A stretch of 64,000 nucleotides of DNA from Jeotgalibacillus soli (GTDB lineage Bacteria > Bacillota > Bacilli > Bacillales > Jeotgalibacillaceae): contig NZ_JXRP01000017.1 of the NCBI RefSeq assembly GCF_000829435.1, forward strand, positions 224,508 through 288,507, read 5' to 3'. This document shows positions 16,305 to 25,314 of this stretch, in pieces; within the stretch, counting starts at the first letter, position 1; each line of letters begins with the position of its first letter. The notes beneath the pieces were generated by a model, which was not told the origin of the DNA, ran no database searches, and worked only from the letters and a program-made list of their open reading frames with translations. The translations under genes were made by a program, and so were the position numbers.

Positions 16305-17357
16305 ATGACCTACCCAAATGCAAAAGATACTATGCTGACCATAAAAGAGCTTGTCACTATACCAAGTCCTTCTGGACATACAAAACATGTCATTGATTAC
16401 GTCCAAGGGTGGTTCAAAGAGCGCGGAATTGATTCCATCACAAATAATAAAGGTAGTCTATTTGTCACCTTGAAAGGGCTAGATACCTCCAAACACAGAG
16501 TTTTAACTGCACATGTAGACACCTTAGGCGCAATGGTCAAAGAAATTAAATCAGATGGTCGTTTGAAGCTATCCATGATCGGAGGTTTTCGCTGGAATGC
16601 TGTTGAAGGAGAATATTGTGAAGTTGAAACAAGCACTGGTAACATAATTTCAGGAACTATTTTAATGCATCAAACATCTGTGCATGTGTATAAGGACGCC
16701 GGGACTGCGGCACGTGATGAGAAAAATATCGAAATTAGACTTGATGAAAAGGTTCAGTCCGCTGATGAAACTTTAGCGCTAGGTATTCAAGTGGGGGATT
16801 TTGTATCATTCGATCCTAGAGTGCAAATCACAAAAAGCGGCTTCATTAAATCCAGACATCTTGATGATAAAGCAAGCGTAGGAATGCTGATGAGAGTGAT
16901 CGAGCACCTCCACGAGAATAATACAACAATCCCTTATACAACACATTTCATTATCGCAAATAACGAAGAAATTGGATACGGCGGGAATTCAAATATTTCA
17001 GAAGAAACGGTTGAATATATTGCTGTTGATATGGGAGCACTTGGGGATGGTCAGGCGTCTGATGAATATACGGTTTCAATTTGTGCAAAAGATGGAAGTG
17101 GCCCATATCATTATGGTTTGCGTAAGCATCTGGTGAAGCTTGCAGAAAAGCATGATATTGAGTACAAAGTAGACATATACCCATACTATTCATCGGATGC
17201 TTCTGCCGCAATCCGTGCCGGCTATGATATTAAACACGGATTAATTGGAGCTGGAATCGATTCGTCACATGCCTATGAACGAACGCATGAAAGTTCATTG
17301 TATCATACAGAATCTTTGATCTATGCGTATCTACTATCAAATTTGGCATCAGAATGA
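16305..17357 (+). CDS. M42-family metallopeptidase
   Basis: The 350-residue protein has the dinuclear metal site of M42 aminopeptidases: His in TAHVDTLGAMV (about 69), bridging Asp in SRHLDDKAS (about 186), Glu-Glu in ANNEEIGYGG (about 219-220), Asp in AVDMGA (about 241), and a late His in DSSHAYERTHE. M42 enzymes remove N-terminal residues from peptides in large cytosolic assemblies. B. subtilis has three such paralogues (YsdC, YtoP, YhfE), and which one this is cannot be told from memory. AAGGAGAG precedes ATG 16305. No operon partner is evident. Confidence 0.85.
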   Translation: MTYPNAKDTMLTIKELVTIPSPSGHTKHVIDYVQGWFKERGIDSITNNKGSLFVTLKGLDTSKHRVLTAHVDTLGAMVKEIKSDGRLKLSMIGGFRWNAVEGEYCEVETSTGNIISGTILMHQTSVHVYKDAGTAARDEKNIEIRLDEKVQSADETLALGIQVGDFVSFDPRVQITKSGFIKSRHLDDKASVGMLMRVIEHLHENNTTIPYTTHFIIANNEEIGYGGNSNISEETVEYIAVDMGALGDGQASDEYTVSICAKDGSGPYHYGLRKHLVKLAEKHDIEYKVDIYPYYSSDASAAIRAGYDIKHGLIGAGIDSSHAYERTHESSLYHTESLIYAYLLSNLASE

Positions 17358-17492
17358 TGGAGGAATGAGGCTATTTTATCGGACCAAGGAATGATTTTTA
17401 TGAAAAGCGTTCCCTCTACTACTCATCTGGGCGAACATCCGTTACAATAAATTGTATATTGATTGATACTATGGAGAGTGCGAGGAATCAAG

Positions 17493-18956
17493 ATGAATAC
17501 ACAACTATTATTTGACTCATTAAAAATAAAAAGCATTATTGGCTCATTACCCGAATCCGTTGATCATATCGAGGTTGATTCCAGAGCGGTTCAGCCGAAC
17601 ACCGTGTTTTTTTGCATAAAAGGACATACGACTGACGGACATGATCATGCTCAAAGTGCGATTGAAAAAGGTGCAACAGTAATTGTTGCAGAAAAAGAGC
17701 TTGAACTTGATGCAGACCAAGTGGCACTAGTTGTGGTGAGAAACACTTCACGCGCGTTAGCCCATATAGCGAATCATTTTTACCAATTTCCTTCAAAAAA
17801 TATGAACGTTATTGGTGTGACAGGTACAAATGGAAAGACATCCGTTACAAACTTAATTCATCAGCTTATTCGAAGAGGCGGGGAAGGTTCCGCACTTTCA
17901 GGAACGATTGGGTTTGATTTGGATGGAACGCTTTATGCAAGTGCGAATACAACAAGTGACATTATTACAACACAGCGTATGCTCGTGAAAGCGCGAGAGG
18001 CAGATGTTTCAAACATGGTCTTTGAGGTTTCATCTCATGGGCTAATTGAAGGTCGATTGTGGGGAGTTGATTTTGATGTCGTAACCTTCACGAACCTAAC
18101 TCACGATCATCTTGATTTCCATGGAACGATGGAGCATTATGGATATGCAAAAGGTCTCCTTTTTTCACAGCTGGGCCAAGATTTAACAAAGCCAAAATAT
18201 GCTGTCTTAAACGTAGATGATGAATGGTTTGATCAGTATGCATCCATGACGCCGTTTGAAGTGATAAGCTATAGTATGGAGAAGCCAGCAGACTTTTTTG
18301 CAACGAATATTGTTTATTTAGATGACAGAACCGAATTTTTAATGCATTCACCTGAAGGAGAGTTTCAAGTAGAAACGCAGCTTCTTGGAATCTTTAATGT
18401 ATCGAATGTGCTGGCAGCTATTGCGACTCTATATGCAACAGGTGAATCAGTCTCTTCTTTGGTGGAACGCTTGAAGGAGATTCCGCCGATTTCTGGGAGA
18501 ATGGAACTTGTTCAAACATCAGCACCTCTTTCAATCTACATAGATTACGCTCATACGCCTGATGCAATAGAAAAAGCCATTCAATCCGTTATGCCTTTTA
18601 AGAAAAACCGTATACTTTTCCTAGTAGGCACAGGAGGGAACCGCGATAAATCTAAGAGACCGACAATGGCCGAGAAAGCATCTTTAGCCGATTATGTAGT
18701 ACTAACAACTGATGATCCACGCTATGAAAGCTACGACAGCATATTAACGGATCTCGAAAAAGGAATGAAGCATGAGCAGTATGCCCTGATTGGTGATCGT
18801 GAAGAAGCTGTTCGCCATATCATGGAGATTGCTGAACCAGATGATATCATTATTTTTGCGGGTAAAGGACACGAGGACTACCAAATCATTGAAAACACGA
18901 AATATCCTCACAGTGACAGAGAAATCGCCCTCTCAGTAGCTGAAACTCGTTTTTAA
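17493..18956 (+). CDS. Stand-alone MurE-like Mur ligase
   Basis: This 487-residue ATP-dependent ligase has the three Mur domains: an N-terminal UDP-binding part (VDSRAVQPNTVFFCIKG), a central ATPase (GVTGTNGKTSVTNLIHQL, about 108-125; YAKGLLFSQL with the lysine expected to be carbamoylated) and a C-terminal domain (VGTGGNRDKSKRPTMAEKA). The residue-selection motif reads TTDDPRYES, close to the DNPR of meso-diaminopimelate-adding MurE enzymes. ATG 17493 (CGAGGA upstream) is preferred over GTG/ATG further up. It is isolated from any dcw cell-wall cluster, so it is probably a second MurE-like copy or a peptide-recycling ligase. Confidence 0.8.
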   Translation: MNTQLLFDSLKIKSIIGSLPESVDHIEVDSRAVQPNTVFFCIKGHTTDGHDHAQSAIEKGATVIVAEKELELDADQVALVVVRNTSRALAHIANHFYQFPSKNMNVIGVTGTNGKTSVTNLIHQLIRRGGEGSALSGTIGFDLDGTLYASANTTSDIITTQRMLVKAREADVSNMVFEVSSHGLIEGRLWGVDFDVVTFTNLTHDHLDFHGTMEHYGYAKGLLFSQLGQDLTKPKYAVLNVDDEWFDQYASMTPFEVISYSMEKPADFFATNIVYLDDRTEFLMHSPEGEFQVETQLLGIFNVSNVLAAIATLYATGESVSSLVERLKEIPPISGRMELVQTSAPLSIYIDYAHTPDAIEKAIQSVMPFKKNRILFLVGTGGNRDKSKRPTMAEKASLADYVVLTTDDPRYESYDSILTDLEKGMKHEQYALIGDREEAVRHIMEIAEPDDIIIFAGKGHEDYQIIENTKYPHSDREIALSVAETRF

Positions 18957-18962
18957 CATGAA

Positions 18963-18997
18963 AAAAGGAGCTTCCGAAAATGATCGAAGCTCCTTTT
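18963..18997. terminator. Bidirectional terminator
   Basis: AAAAGGAGCTTC (18963-18974) pairs with GAAGCTCCTTTT (18986-18997) between the convergent Mur ligase and nucleoside transporter genes. Confidence 0.85.
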
Positions 18998-19011
18998 GTT
19001 GTACCTTGCGG

Positions 19012-20241
19012 TTAAAAGAACATTCCAGCAATCGAGGCTGAAAGCATGGAAGCAAGTGCACCAGCTAGTACTGCACGAAGACCAAGACGTGCGATATCCG
19101 GGCGACGCTCTGGTGCAAGATTTCCCAGTCCTCCTAGTAAGATACCAAGTGAAGAGATATTAGCAAATCCACATAGTGCAAATGTTATAATCGCAACGGT
19201 CTTATCTGAAAAATCCCCCATAATTGGAGCGAAATTTGCATAAGCAACAAACTCGTTTAGCGCCAGCTTCTGACCGATCAGGTTTCCCGCTTGAACAGCT
19301 TCATGCCATGGTACACCAATGGCAAATGCAAGCGGTGCAAAAACATACCCTAAAATGAGCTCAAGGGAGAAACTGTTGAATCCAACTAGAGCACCAATCC
19401 AGCCTAAAATACCATTTAGCATGGCCACAATGGCGATAAAGGCGATTAACATTGCTGCTACATTCAATGCAAGCTGAAGGCCTGTACTTGCTCCTTTAGC
19501 TGCAGCATCTACCACATTGGCCGCGTCATCATCTGCGGCCATTTCAAAATCCTCCGGATCTGGACGGTCGTCTGTTTCAGGGACAAACATTTTTGACATG
19601 ACAAGACCTGCAGGAGCTGCCATGAAGCTTGCTGCGATCAAGTAATCTAATGGGATACCAAGAAGAGCATATCCAACCAGCACAGAACCAGCTACAGAGG
19701 CCAGTCCACCAGTCATCACAGCAAAAAGCTCTGAATTCGTCATCTTCCCAATATATGGTTTGATGACAAGGGGTGCTTCAGTTTGTCCGACAAAAATATT
19801 AGCAGCTGCCGACATTGACTCTGCCTTTCGAGTTCCGAGAAGCTTTGAAAGTCCTCCGCCAAGAAGTTTTACGAAAACTTGCATGATTTTTAAATAATAC
19901 AAGACAGAAATTAAGGAAGAGAAGAAGATAATGACGCATAATACGTTAATCGCAAAAACAATTCTGTTTTCTTGATAAACAAATCCGCCAAGTACAAAAT
20001 TGATTCCTTCATTGGCATATTGAATAACTGAACTAACACGATTGGTCATCCATTGAAGTACACCGCTTCCGAAATCAGTTTCTAGAACGATGAATGCAAA
20101 GAATAGCTGAATGCACAGCCCGACTAAAACTGGTCTCCATTTTATGTTTCTTTTATTATTTGAAAAAGCAAAGGCAATGGCAAGAATAACAATAATTCCG
20201 GCAAGTCCCCATAGTATGTTTATCAAATAAAGCCACTCCAT
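19012..20241 (-). CDS. CNT-family nucleoside transporter (NupC/NupG type)
   Basis: The 409-residue polytopic protein carries concentrative nucleoside transporter motifs: SAAANIFVGQTEAPLVIKPY (about 145-164, with the substrate-binding GQTEAP), SVAGSVLVGYALLG, and late in the chain FAPIMGDFSDKTVAIITFALCGFAN. It couples nucleoside import to a sodium or proton gradient. B. subtilis has NupC, NupG (YxjA) and YutK; the exact orthologue is not assigned. An unusually acidic cytosolic loop (PETDDRPDPEDFEMAADDD) sits mid-protein. It is monocistronic, with a shared terminator downstream. Confidence 0.87.
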   Translation of the reverse strand: MEWLYLINILWGLAGIIVILAIAFAFSNNKRNIKWRPVLVGLCIQLFFAFIVLETDFGSGVLQWMTNRVSSVIQYANEGINFVLGGFVYQENRIVFAINVLCVIIFFSSLISVLYYLKIMQVFVKLLGGGLSKLLGTRKAESMSAAANIFVGQTEAPLVIKPYIGKMTNSELFAVMTGGLASVAGSVLVGYALLGIPLDYLIAASFMAAPAGLVMSKMFVPETDDRPDPEDFEMAADDDAANVVDAAAKGASTGLQLALNVAAMLIAFIAIVAMLNGILGWIGALVGFNSFSLELILGYVFAPLAFAIGVPWHEAVQAGNLIGQKLALNEFVAYANFAPIMGDFSDKTVAIITFALCGFANISSLGILLGGLGNLAPERRPDIARLGLRAVLAGALASMLSASIAGMFF

Positions 20242-20360
20242 TCTTTATTATACTTGTCAAAACACTTTTCCCATTCTACAATGCTAATGCAAGCGATTCA
20301 ATCACGTTTATGAAAAAGTCACATAAATGTCAGATGTCAGACTACTAAGGGGGGGAGAAG

Positions 20361-20597
20361 ATGAAGATACGTAACAGCATTTCAAGCCATGCGCAAAGAA
20401 AAGTATTTATTCACGAAAATAAAAAAGAAGAAACTGTTCTTGTAGCTATTCCTTCATTATCATGGTCTATTTTATTTTCCTACGAAGAGTATGGGGATCG
20501 CTTAATTACTGCCTTAAAGGAATCGCTTAAACATCCAGCGGGGGAAGAGTCTGAAGAGCTTGCGCATCGCATTGCTCAGTGGACAGGAGAAATGTGA
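20361..20597 (+). CDS. YueH-like small protein
   Basis: The 78-residue protein (MKIRNSISSHAQRKVFIHEN, later IPSLSWSILFSYEEYGD and ELAHRIAQWTGEM) resembles the YueH family of Bacillus in length and in the IP-x-x-W ... SYEE ... RI-x-x-W pattern. The function of that family is unknown. AAGGGGGGGAG precedes ATG 20361. It has no obvious operon partner and is followed at about 110 bp by a strong hairpin. The family call rests on recalled pattern only. Confidence 0.55.
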   Translation: MKIRNSISSHAQRKVFIHENKKEETVLVAIPSLSWSILFSYEEYGDRLITALKESLKHPAGEESEELAHRIAQWTGEM

Positions 20598-20704
20598 TGA
20601 AGCTTAAAAAACCAGTGATTATTCTGGACCCCTATATCCAGCGTAATAAATCGTATTAAGTACTTAATTCTTGTTTAAGTTTATTATTGATCATAAACAA
20701 CAAA

Positions 20705-20750
20705 AATATCCCGAGAAATGAATCTGTGATTGTTCATTTCTCGGGATATT
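20705..20750. terminator. Bidirectional terminator
   Basis: An 18-bp perfect stem (20705-20722 with 20733-20750) lies between the YueH-like gene and the convergent sortase remnant. Confidence 0.88.
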
Positions 20751-20772
20751 TAAACGGAAATTGCAAATTTAA

Positions 20773-21455
20773 TTACATTTTTTCACTATATACACTCCTG
20801 AGCTCAGTATTGACAACTATGCACTCTACATAATTTTGAGCTTCACGATCGAAGTGGCATGTACATGTGATCAAATTTAATCGCTTCTTTGAGAAAATAC
20901 CAAATATTTCTTGAATAGGTGCATGGTTACGGTCATATATTTCTGAATTGGTGACAGTAAACGTTAATGATTTACCGTCTTCATTCTCTACGATGATCTT
21001 ATCTCCTCGTTTGAGTTCTTTTATGTCCCAATAGATACCAGGTGATTTTTCACCATCCACATGACCGGCAGTACAGCATTTCGCTCTGCATCTGGTTCAA
21101 ACCACGCAATCTCTTGAGCATTATCAGGGACCTCCATTAAACTGTTTTCATCCAGTCCATATGGGTTCACCTTGGCATCAACATAAATGGATAGAATGAT
21201 AAGCCTTGAAGGTATGATTCTTATATGCTGGTCAAGATTAAATGGATTTTGCTTTGGGGTTATTGTCTGAAAATGAGTTGACTGATTTAATTCTGGCTCT
21301 TTATCTAAAAAGCTAGAAGGGTGAGATGAAATTATTGCTTCTCTTGATTGAGCAGTTGAATCTTTCGGTAACGAAGAGAGCAGTCCCGCTCGCGCACTAA
21401 GAAAGAGGACAAGTCCCGTGAATAAAAATGTATATTTTTTAAAATGGTTATTTAC
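20773..21455 (-). pseudogene. Decayed class F-type sortase
   Basis: On the minus strand a hydrophobic N-terminal anchor (FKKYTFLFTGLVLFLSARAG) leads into PSRLIILSIYVDAKVNPYG, a typical sortase core start, and EVPDNAQEIAWFEP. One base is missing near 21068, after which GHVDGEKSPGIYWDIKELK (catalytic His) continues to the stop. The catalytic Cys is present in NLITCTCHFDREAQNY. The following VERIVV of the family reads VECIVV, so the catalytic Arg is lost. The N-terminal codon aligned with the start is GTA. It lies directly downstream of a DUF4397 gene, the usual partner of class F sortases in Bacillus. The frameshift and missing Arg indicate a dead enzyme. Confidence 0.75.
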
Positions 21456-22221
21456 CCGCTAACGAGCTGTAAATAGAATAGCTGGTCCACAAGTGCAATT
21501 GTTATAGACCAAGCAATTGAATTGTTTTCAGTGGCCATTCTGCCCCATTCCTGTCTCAGGCATGTCAGCTCGTGGGCTGTTAACAAGAGCAATTCAATGG
21601 AATCAAGGGTATTCACTGCATAGACACTGTAAGCTGTGCCTGCATCCAATACTGTTTCAGAGAGATCAATAATTTGTGTTCCGTCTGGTGTACGCACTTT
21701 AAGATCATACGTACTGGCTTCTAACTCTGCAAAATCTGTAACACCTTGGAATGATGCCCCACTAAATACTGCCTCTCCTCCAAGCAGCCCTACATCAACA
21801 GCTGGTGCATCAGGGGAAAAGTGGGCAGCACGGACCATTGTCGTTCTATTGTCTACCATCAAATCATCTTCTGTTGCATTTAGTTTGATTCAAGAAGGTT
21901 AATGGCTGAAGCGGTGTAATAATGCCCGGCTTCTACAGTCAAAGTCTTTGAGAATAAAACAGTTGAAGTATCTCCAGCAGGAAATAATTCTACTTCATGT
22001 TCACCAGCGGGAAGGGGGAAGTAATTTGTGTAGGCTTTAAATTCTGCTCCCTCAACAACAGCCGTTCCGTTTACATAGACATCTACTGCAGGTGCATCGG
22101 GGGAAGCATGTAAAACACGTACCCAGACTTCTTCTCCATTAGCAGACACAGCGCCTGCCATAATGGCTGCCATCATAATAGCTGCAACAATTGAAGATAA
22201 AAACATTTTCCATTTCTCCAC
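21452..22221 (-). pseudogene. Frameshifted DUF4397 surface protein
   Basis: A signal peptide (MFLSSIVAAIMMAAIMAGAVSA) is followed by a first DUF4397 repeat (VRVLHASPDAPAVDVYVNG), which runs out of frame after SAINLLESN near 21880. The second repeat (VRAAHFSPDAPAVDVGLLGG) is in another frame, joined by IKLNATEDDLMVDNR. Near the C-terminus a third frame encodes MPETGMG, a sortase-type sorting motif, followed in the previous frame by SIAWSITIALV, the expected membrane helix, and then by a further shift. At least three indels therefore break the gene. The intact form would be an exported, sortase-anchored surface protein; the neighbouring sortase is broken too. Confidence 0.8.
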
Positions 22222-22409
22222 GCTCCTTTTTTTGTCGTATTAAGCATCATGAACATAAAATGAATAGAATAACGGGATATTAAAATCCATATTTTTTGCA
22301 AATTTATGTTCTTTCATAAACAATTCCCTTAGTTTGATTGCATTCCGCGTGATGAAGGACTATCATTTAATGAGGATAAGTTTACAACAGAACGAGAGGA
22401 TATTAGACG

Positions 22410-23978
22410 ATGACAACATTACAGCAAGAAGTATTGTCCAGAAGGACGTTTGCAATTATTTCTCACCCGGATGCGGGGAAAACGACTTTAACAGAACAAC
22501 TGCTGTTATTTGGCGGTGCAATTCGCGCTGCAGGAACAGTTAAAGGAAAGAAAACAGGTAAATATGCTACATCAGACTGGATGGAAATCGAAAAGCAGCG
22601 TGGAATTTCGGTCACATCTTCTGTTATGCAATTTGATTATGACGGAAAGCGTGTAAATATACTGGATACGCCAGGTCACCAGGATTTCAGTGAAGATACG
22701 TATCGAACACTTATGGCAGTAGACAGTGCAGTTATGATTATTGATGCAGCAAAAGGGATCGAAGCCCAAACGTTAAAACTTTTTAAAGTGTGTAAAATGC
22801 GCGGTATACCGATCTTTACCTTTATAAACAAGCTTGATCGACAAGGGAGAGAGCCTTTGGAGATCATGGAGGAACTTGAGGAAGTTCTCGGTATTGAGTC
22901 TTATGCAATGAACTGGCCGATCGGAATGGGGAAAGAATTTTTAGGGATTTATGATCGTCATCATAAACGGATTGAGCAGTTTAGAGTGGATGAGCAAGAT
23001 CGTTTTCTTTCACTTAATGAAGAAGGTGAACTAGAAGGAGATTATCTGATTAAACAATCAGGTTTGTATGATCAGGCTCTTGAAGATATCATGCTGCTTA
23101 ATGAAGCAGGAAATGACTTTTCATATGAACGTCTTGCAAAAGGTGAAATTACTCCTGTATTTTTTGGCAGTGCTTTAACAAATTTTGGTGTTCAAACCTT
23201 TTTAGAAACCTATTTGCAATTCGCTCCATCACCGTTGCCTCGCCAGTCAGATATTGGAGCCATTGATCCAGTTGCAGAAGAATTTTCAGGTTTTGTGTTC
23301 AAAATCCAAGCCAATATGAATCCTGCACATAGAGATCGTATTGCTTTTTTACGAATTTGCTCAGGGAAATTTGAAAGAGGGATGGCTGTACAGCTTGCAA
23401 GAACAGGGAAGACAATAAAGCTGTCATCTTCTACATCCTTTTTAGCAGATGATCGAAGTACTGTAGATGTTGCAGTTAGCGGTGATATTATCGGAATCTA
23501 TGATACAGGTAATTATCAAATTGGGGATACGATAACAGAAGGAAAAAGAGCTTTTCAATTTGAAAAGCTGCCTCAATTTACACCAGAGCTCTTTATGAGA
23601 GTAACGGCTAAGAACGTCATGAAGCAAAAGCATTTCCACAAAGGGATTAATCAGCTCGTACAAGAAGGAGCCATTCAACTGTACAAAACATTACGAACGG
23701 AAGACGTCATTCTTGGTGCAGTTGGTCAGCTTCAGTTTGAGGTTTTTGAACACCGTATGAAAAATGAGTACAATGTGGATGTTATGATGGAGAATATTGG
23801 TTCTAAAATTGCTCGCTGGATCGAGAATGAGACGGAAGTGACGGAATCAATGTCATCCAGTCGAAGTATGCTCGTAAAGGATCGCCATAATCGTCTTGTA
23901 TTTCTATTTGAAAATGATTTTGCTATGAGATGGTTTGTAGATAAGCACCCATCTATCAAGCTTTATAGCCTCTTGTAA
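22410..23978 (+). CDS. prfC: Peptide chain release factor 3
   Basis: The 522-residue GTPase has the translational GTPase motifs: [20 protein letters not shown] (about 17-36), a switch region with [33 protein letters not shown] (about 90-105) and FINKLDR (about 143-149). Domain II and the C-terminal release-factor-3 domain ([21 protein letters not shown]) are complete. RF3 recycles RF1 and RF2 from the ribosome after termination. It is not present in B. subtilis but is found in many other Bacillaceae. AGAGGAT precedes ATG 22410. It is monocistronic with a strong terminator. Confidence 0.93.
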   Translation: MTTLQQEVLSRRTFAIISHPDAGKTTLTEQLLLFGGAIRAAGTVKGKKTGKYATSDWMEIEKQRGISVTSSVMQFDYDGKRVNILDTPGHQDFSEDTYRTLMAVDSAVMIIDAAKGIEAQTLKLFKVCKMRGIPIFTFINKLDRQGREPLEIMEELEEVLGIESYAMNWPIGMGKEFLGIYDRHHKRIEQFRVDEQDRFLSLNEEGELEGDYLIKQSGLYDQALEDIMLLNEAGNDFSYERLAKGEITPVFFGSALTNFGVQTFLETYLQFAPSPLPRQSDIGAIDPVAEEFSGFVFKIQANMNPAHRDRIAFLRICSGKFERGMAVQLARTGKTIKLSSSTSFLADDRSTVDVAVSGDIIGIYDTGNYQIGDTITEGKRAFQFEKLPQFTPELFMRVTAKNVMKQKHFHKGINQLVQEGAIQLYKTLRTEDVILGAVGQLQFEVFEHRMKNEYNVDVMMENIGSKIARWIENETEVTESMSSSRSMLVKDRHNRLVFLFENDFAMRWFVDKHPSIKLYSLL

Positions 23979-23980
23979 TC

Positions 23981-24022
23981 AATAAACCCATGGACTTCTA
24001 GAAAAATGTCCATGGGTTTATT
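23981..24022 (+). terminator. Terminator after prfC
   Basis: A perfect 15-bp stem (23981-23995 with 24008-24022) precedes a T-rich tract. Confidence 0.9.
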
Positions 24023-24108
24023 TCTTTTATCGGAGTAAATCCTTTTTTAAAAGGGTAAAAGAAGATAAAATGAATCAAAACTACCATTAAAAGGAGTAGG
24101 TAAAAGGA

Positions 24109-25140
24109 ATGGATAATGCATGTGTTCACTGTGGGAGTTCTATCTATTTTTATGAGGAAGGCATCTTCTATATTCAAGGTTTATCAGAAAGTGATGTTGA
24201 TCGGCTTTCGTATCCATTTAAGTATTCTAACAGGATGTATAGTTTGTCTTATGATAGCCTTAAAATAGTAGAGGAACTTACAACAAAACTAATGTCAATA
24301 AATAGACAAAATGAAATCAAATGTGGGATTTCTCAAACAGAAAAATACATAAATATCGTTGATCTTGGACAGTTTTCAAATCGTATTCATCATCGGAAAG
24401 CCGTTGAATATATCCAGAATGGAGAGTTAACCAGTCACCTGCAGCCCATTGTGGAGCTGCAATCTGGAGGAATTTATGGATATGAATCATTGCTTCGTTC
24501 TAACAAGAGTCAAGAGCATTTTTCACCAGGGGAATTATTCTCAGTAGCAAGCTCCACCGGGCTTCATTCTATGCTGGATCAGCGGGCAAGAGAAGAAGCA
24601 ATAAAAGCGAAGAAGAAGTACATTAGACCTGGATTAAAAAGCTTTATTAACTTTCTTCCGTCTACGATTTATAATCCAGAATTTTGCCTGAAGCATACCT
24701 TCCAGGTGGTGGATAAATATCAAGTCGATCCTGGTGACCTTGTATTTGAAGTTGTCGAAACGGAAAAAATTGTAGATATCGATCATCTGAAAGCGGTGTT
24801 CAAAACCTATAAGCGTGAAGGAATAAAGGTAGCTCTTGATGATGTCGGTGCTGGTTTTTCAACTATTGAAATTCTAAAACTGTTAGAACCTGATTACGTG
24901 AAAATTGATCGTTCATATATTTCATTTTGCGACACAGATAGTCAAAAGCAAATATTTCTAAAAGAAGTTCATCATTTATCAAAGGAGCTTGGTATTAAGA
25001 TTTTAGCAGAGGGAATTGAACGTCAGCAGGAGCTGGAAATTTGCCGGGAAATTGGATTTGATCTAGGTCAGGGATATTTGTTTGGTAAACCTTCAGAAGC
25101 TGCAATTGAGCCGGATTGTTCATCCTTATTAATTTCTTAA
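24109..25140 (+). CDS. EAL-domain cyclic-di-GMP phosphodiesterase with N-terminal CxxC
   Basis: The 343-residue protein has an N-terminal section of about 95 residues beginning MDNACVHCGSS (Cys5 and Cys8), then an EAL domain. The signature is YESLLR (126-128 ESL, in place of EAL). Other metal and catalytic residues are present: Asn in FINFLPSTIYNP, Glu in VFEVVETE, DD in ALDDVGAGFS, Lys in YVKIDRSYI, Glu in LAEGIE, and Gln in LGQGYLFGKP. All residues needed for c-di-GMP hydrolysis seem present. It has no membrane segment. It may sense a metal or redox state through the CxxC. AAGGAGTAGG precedes the ATG. Confidence 0.82.
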   Translation: MDNACVHCGSSIYFYEEGIFYIQGLSESDVDRLSYPFKYSNRMYSLSYDSLKIVEELTTKLMSINRQNEIKCGISQTEKYINIVDLGQFSNRIHHRKAVEYIQNGELTSHLQPIVELQSGGIYGYESLLRSNKSQEHFSPGELFSVASSTGLHSMLDQRAREEAIKAKKKYIRPGLKSFINFLPSTIYNPEFCLKHTFQVVDKYQVDPGDLVFEVVETEKIVDIDHLKAVFKTYKREGIKVALDDVGAGFSTIEILKLLEPDYVKIDRSYISFCDTDSQKQIFLKEVHHLSKELGIKILAEGIERQQELEICREIGFDLGQGYLFGKPSEAAIEPDCSSLLIS

Positions 25141-25251
25141 TATTGCGGTTATGTGGATTAGCTTGACCAAGTAATATATTATGATATTATTATATTTACT
25201 TTAATACTTAGAAGCGTTTTAGTGTAATAGTAAAATTGGATGTACAATGAA

Positions 25252-25292
25252 GAGCCTCTTCTTCCTTTAGTGGAATGTTGAGGTTTTTTTCA
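25252..25292 (+). terminator. Probable terminator upstream of nhaC-type gene
   Basis: GCCTC-TT-C-TTCC pairs imperfectly with GGAAT-G-TT-GAGG and is followed by seven T. It lies 110 bp after the EAL gene, so it may end that transcript, or act as an attenuator in the leader of the next gene. Confidence 0.5.
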
Positions 25293-25314
25293 TGAGAAAA
25301 ATGAAGATGAAGAG

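Noticed and set aside
20361..20597. Considered as an antitoxin for a toxin-antitoxin pair
   Set aside because: No partner gene adjacent and no DNA-binding motif seen.
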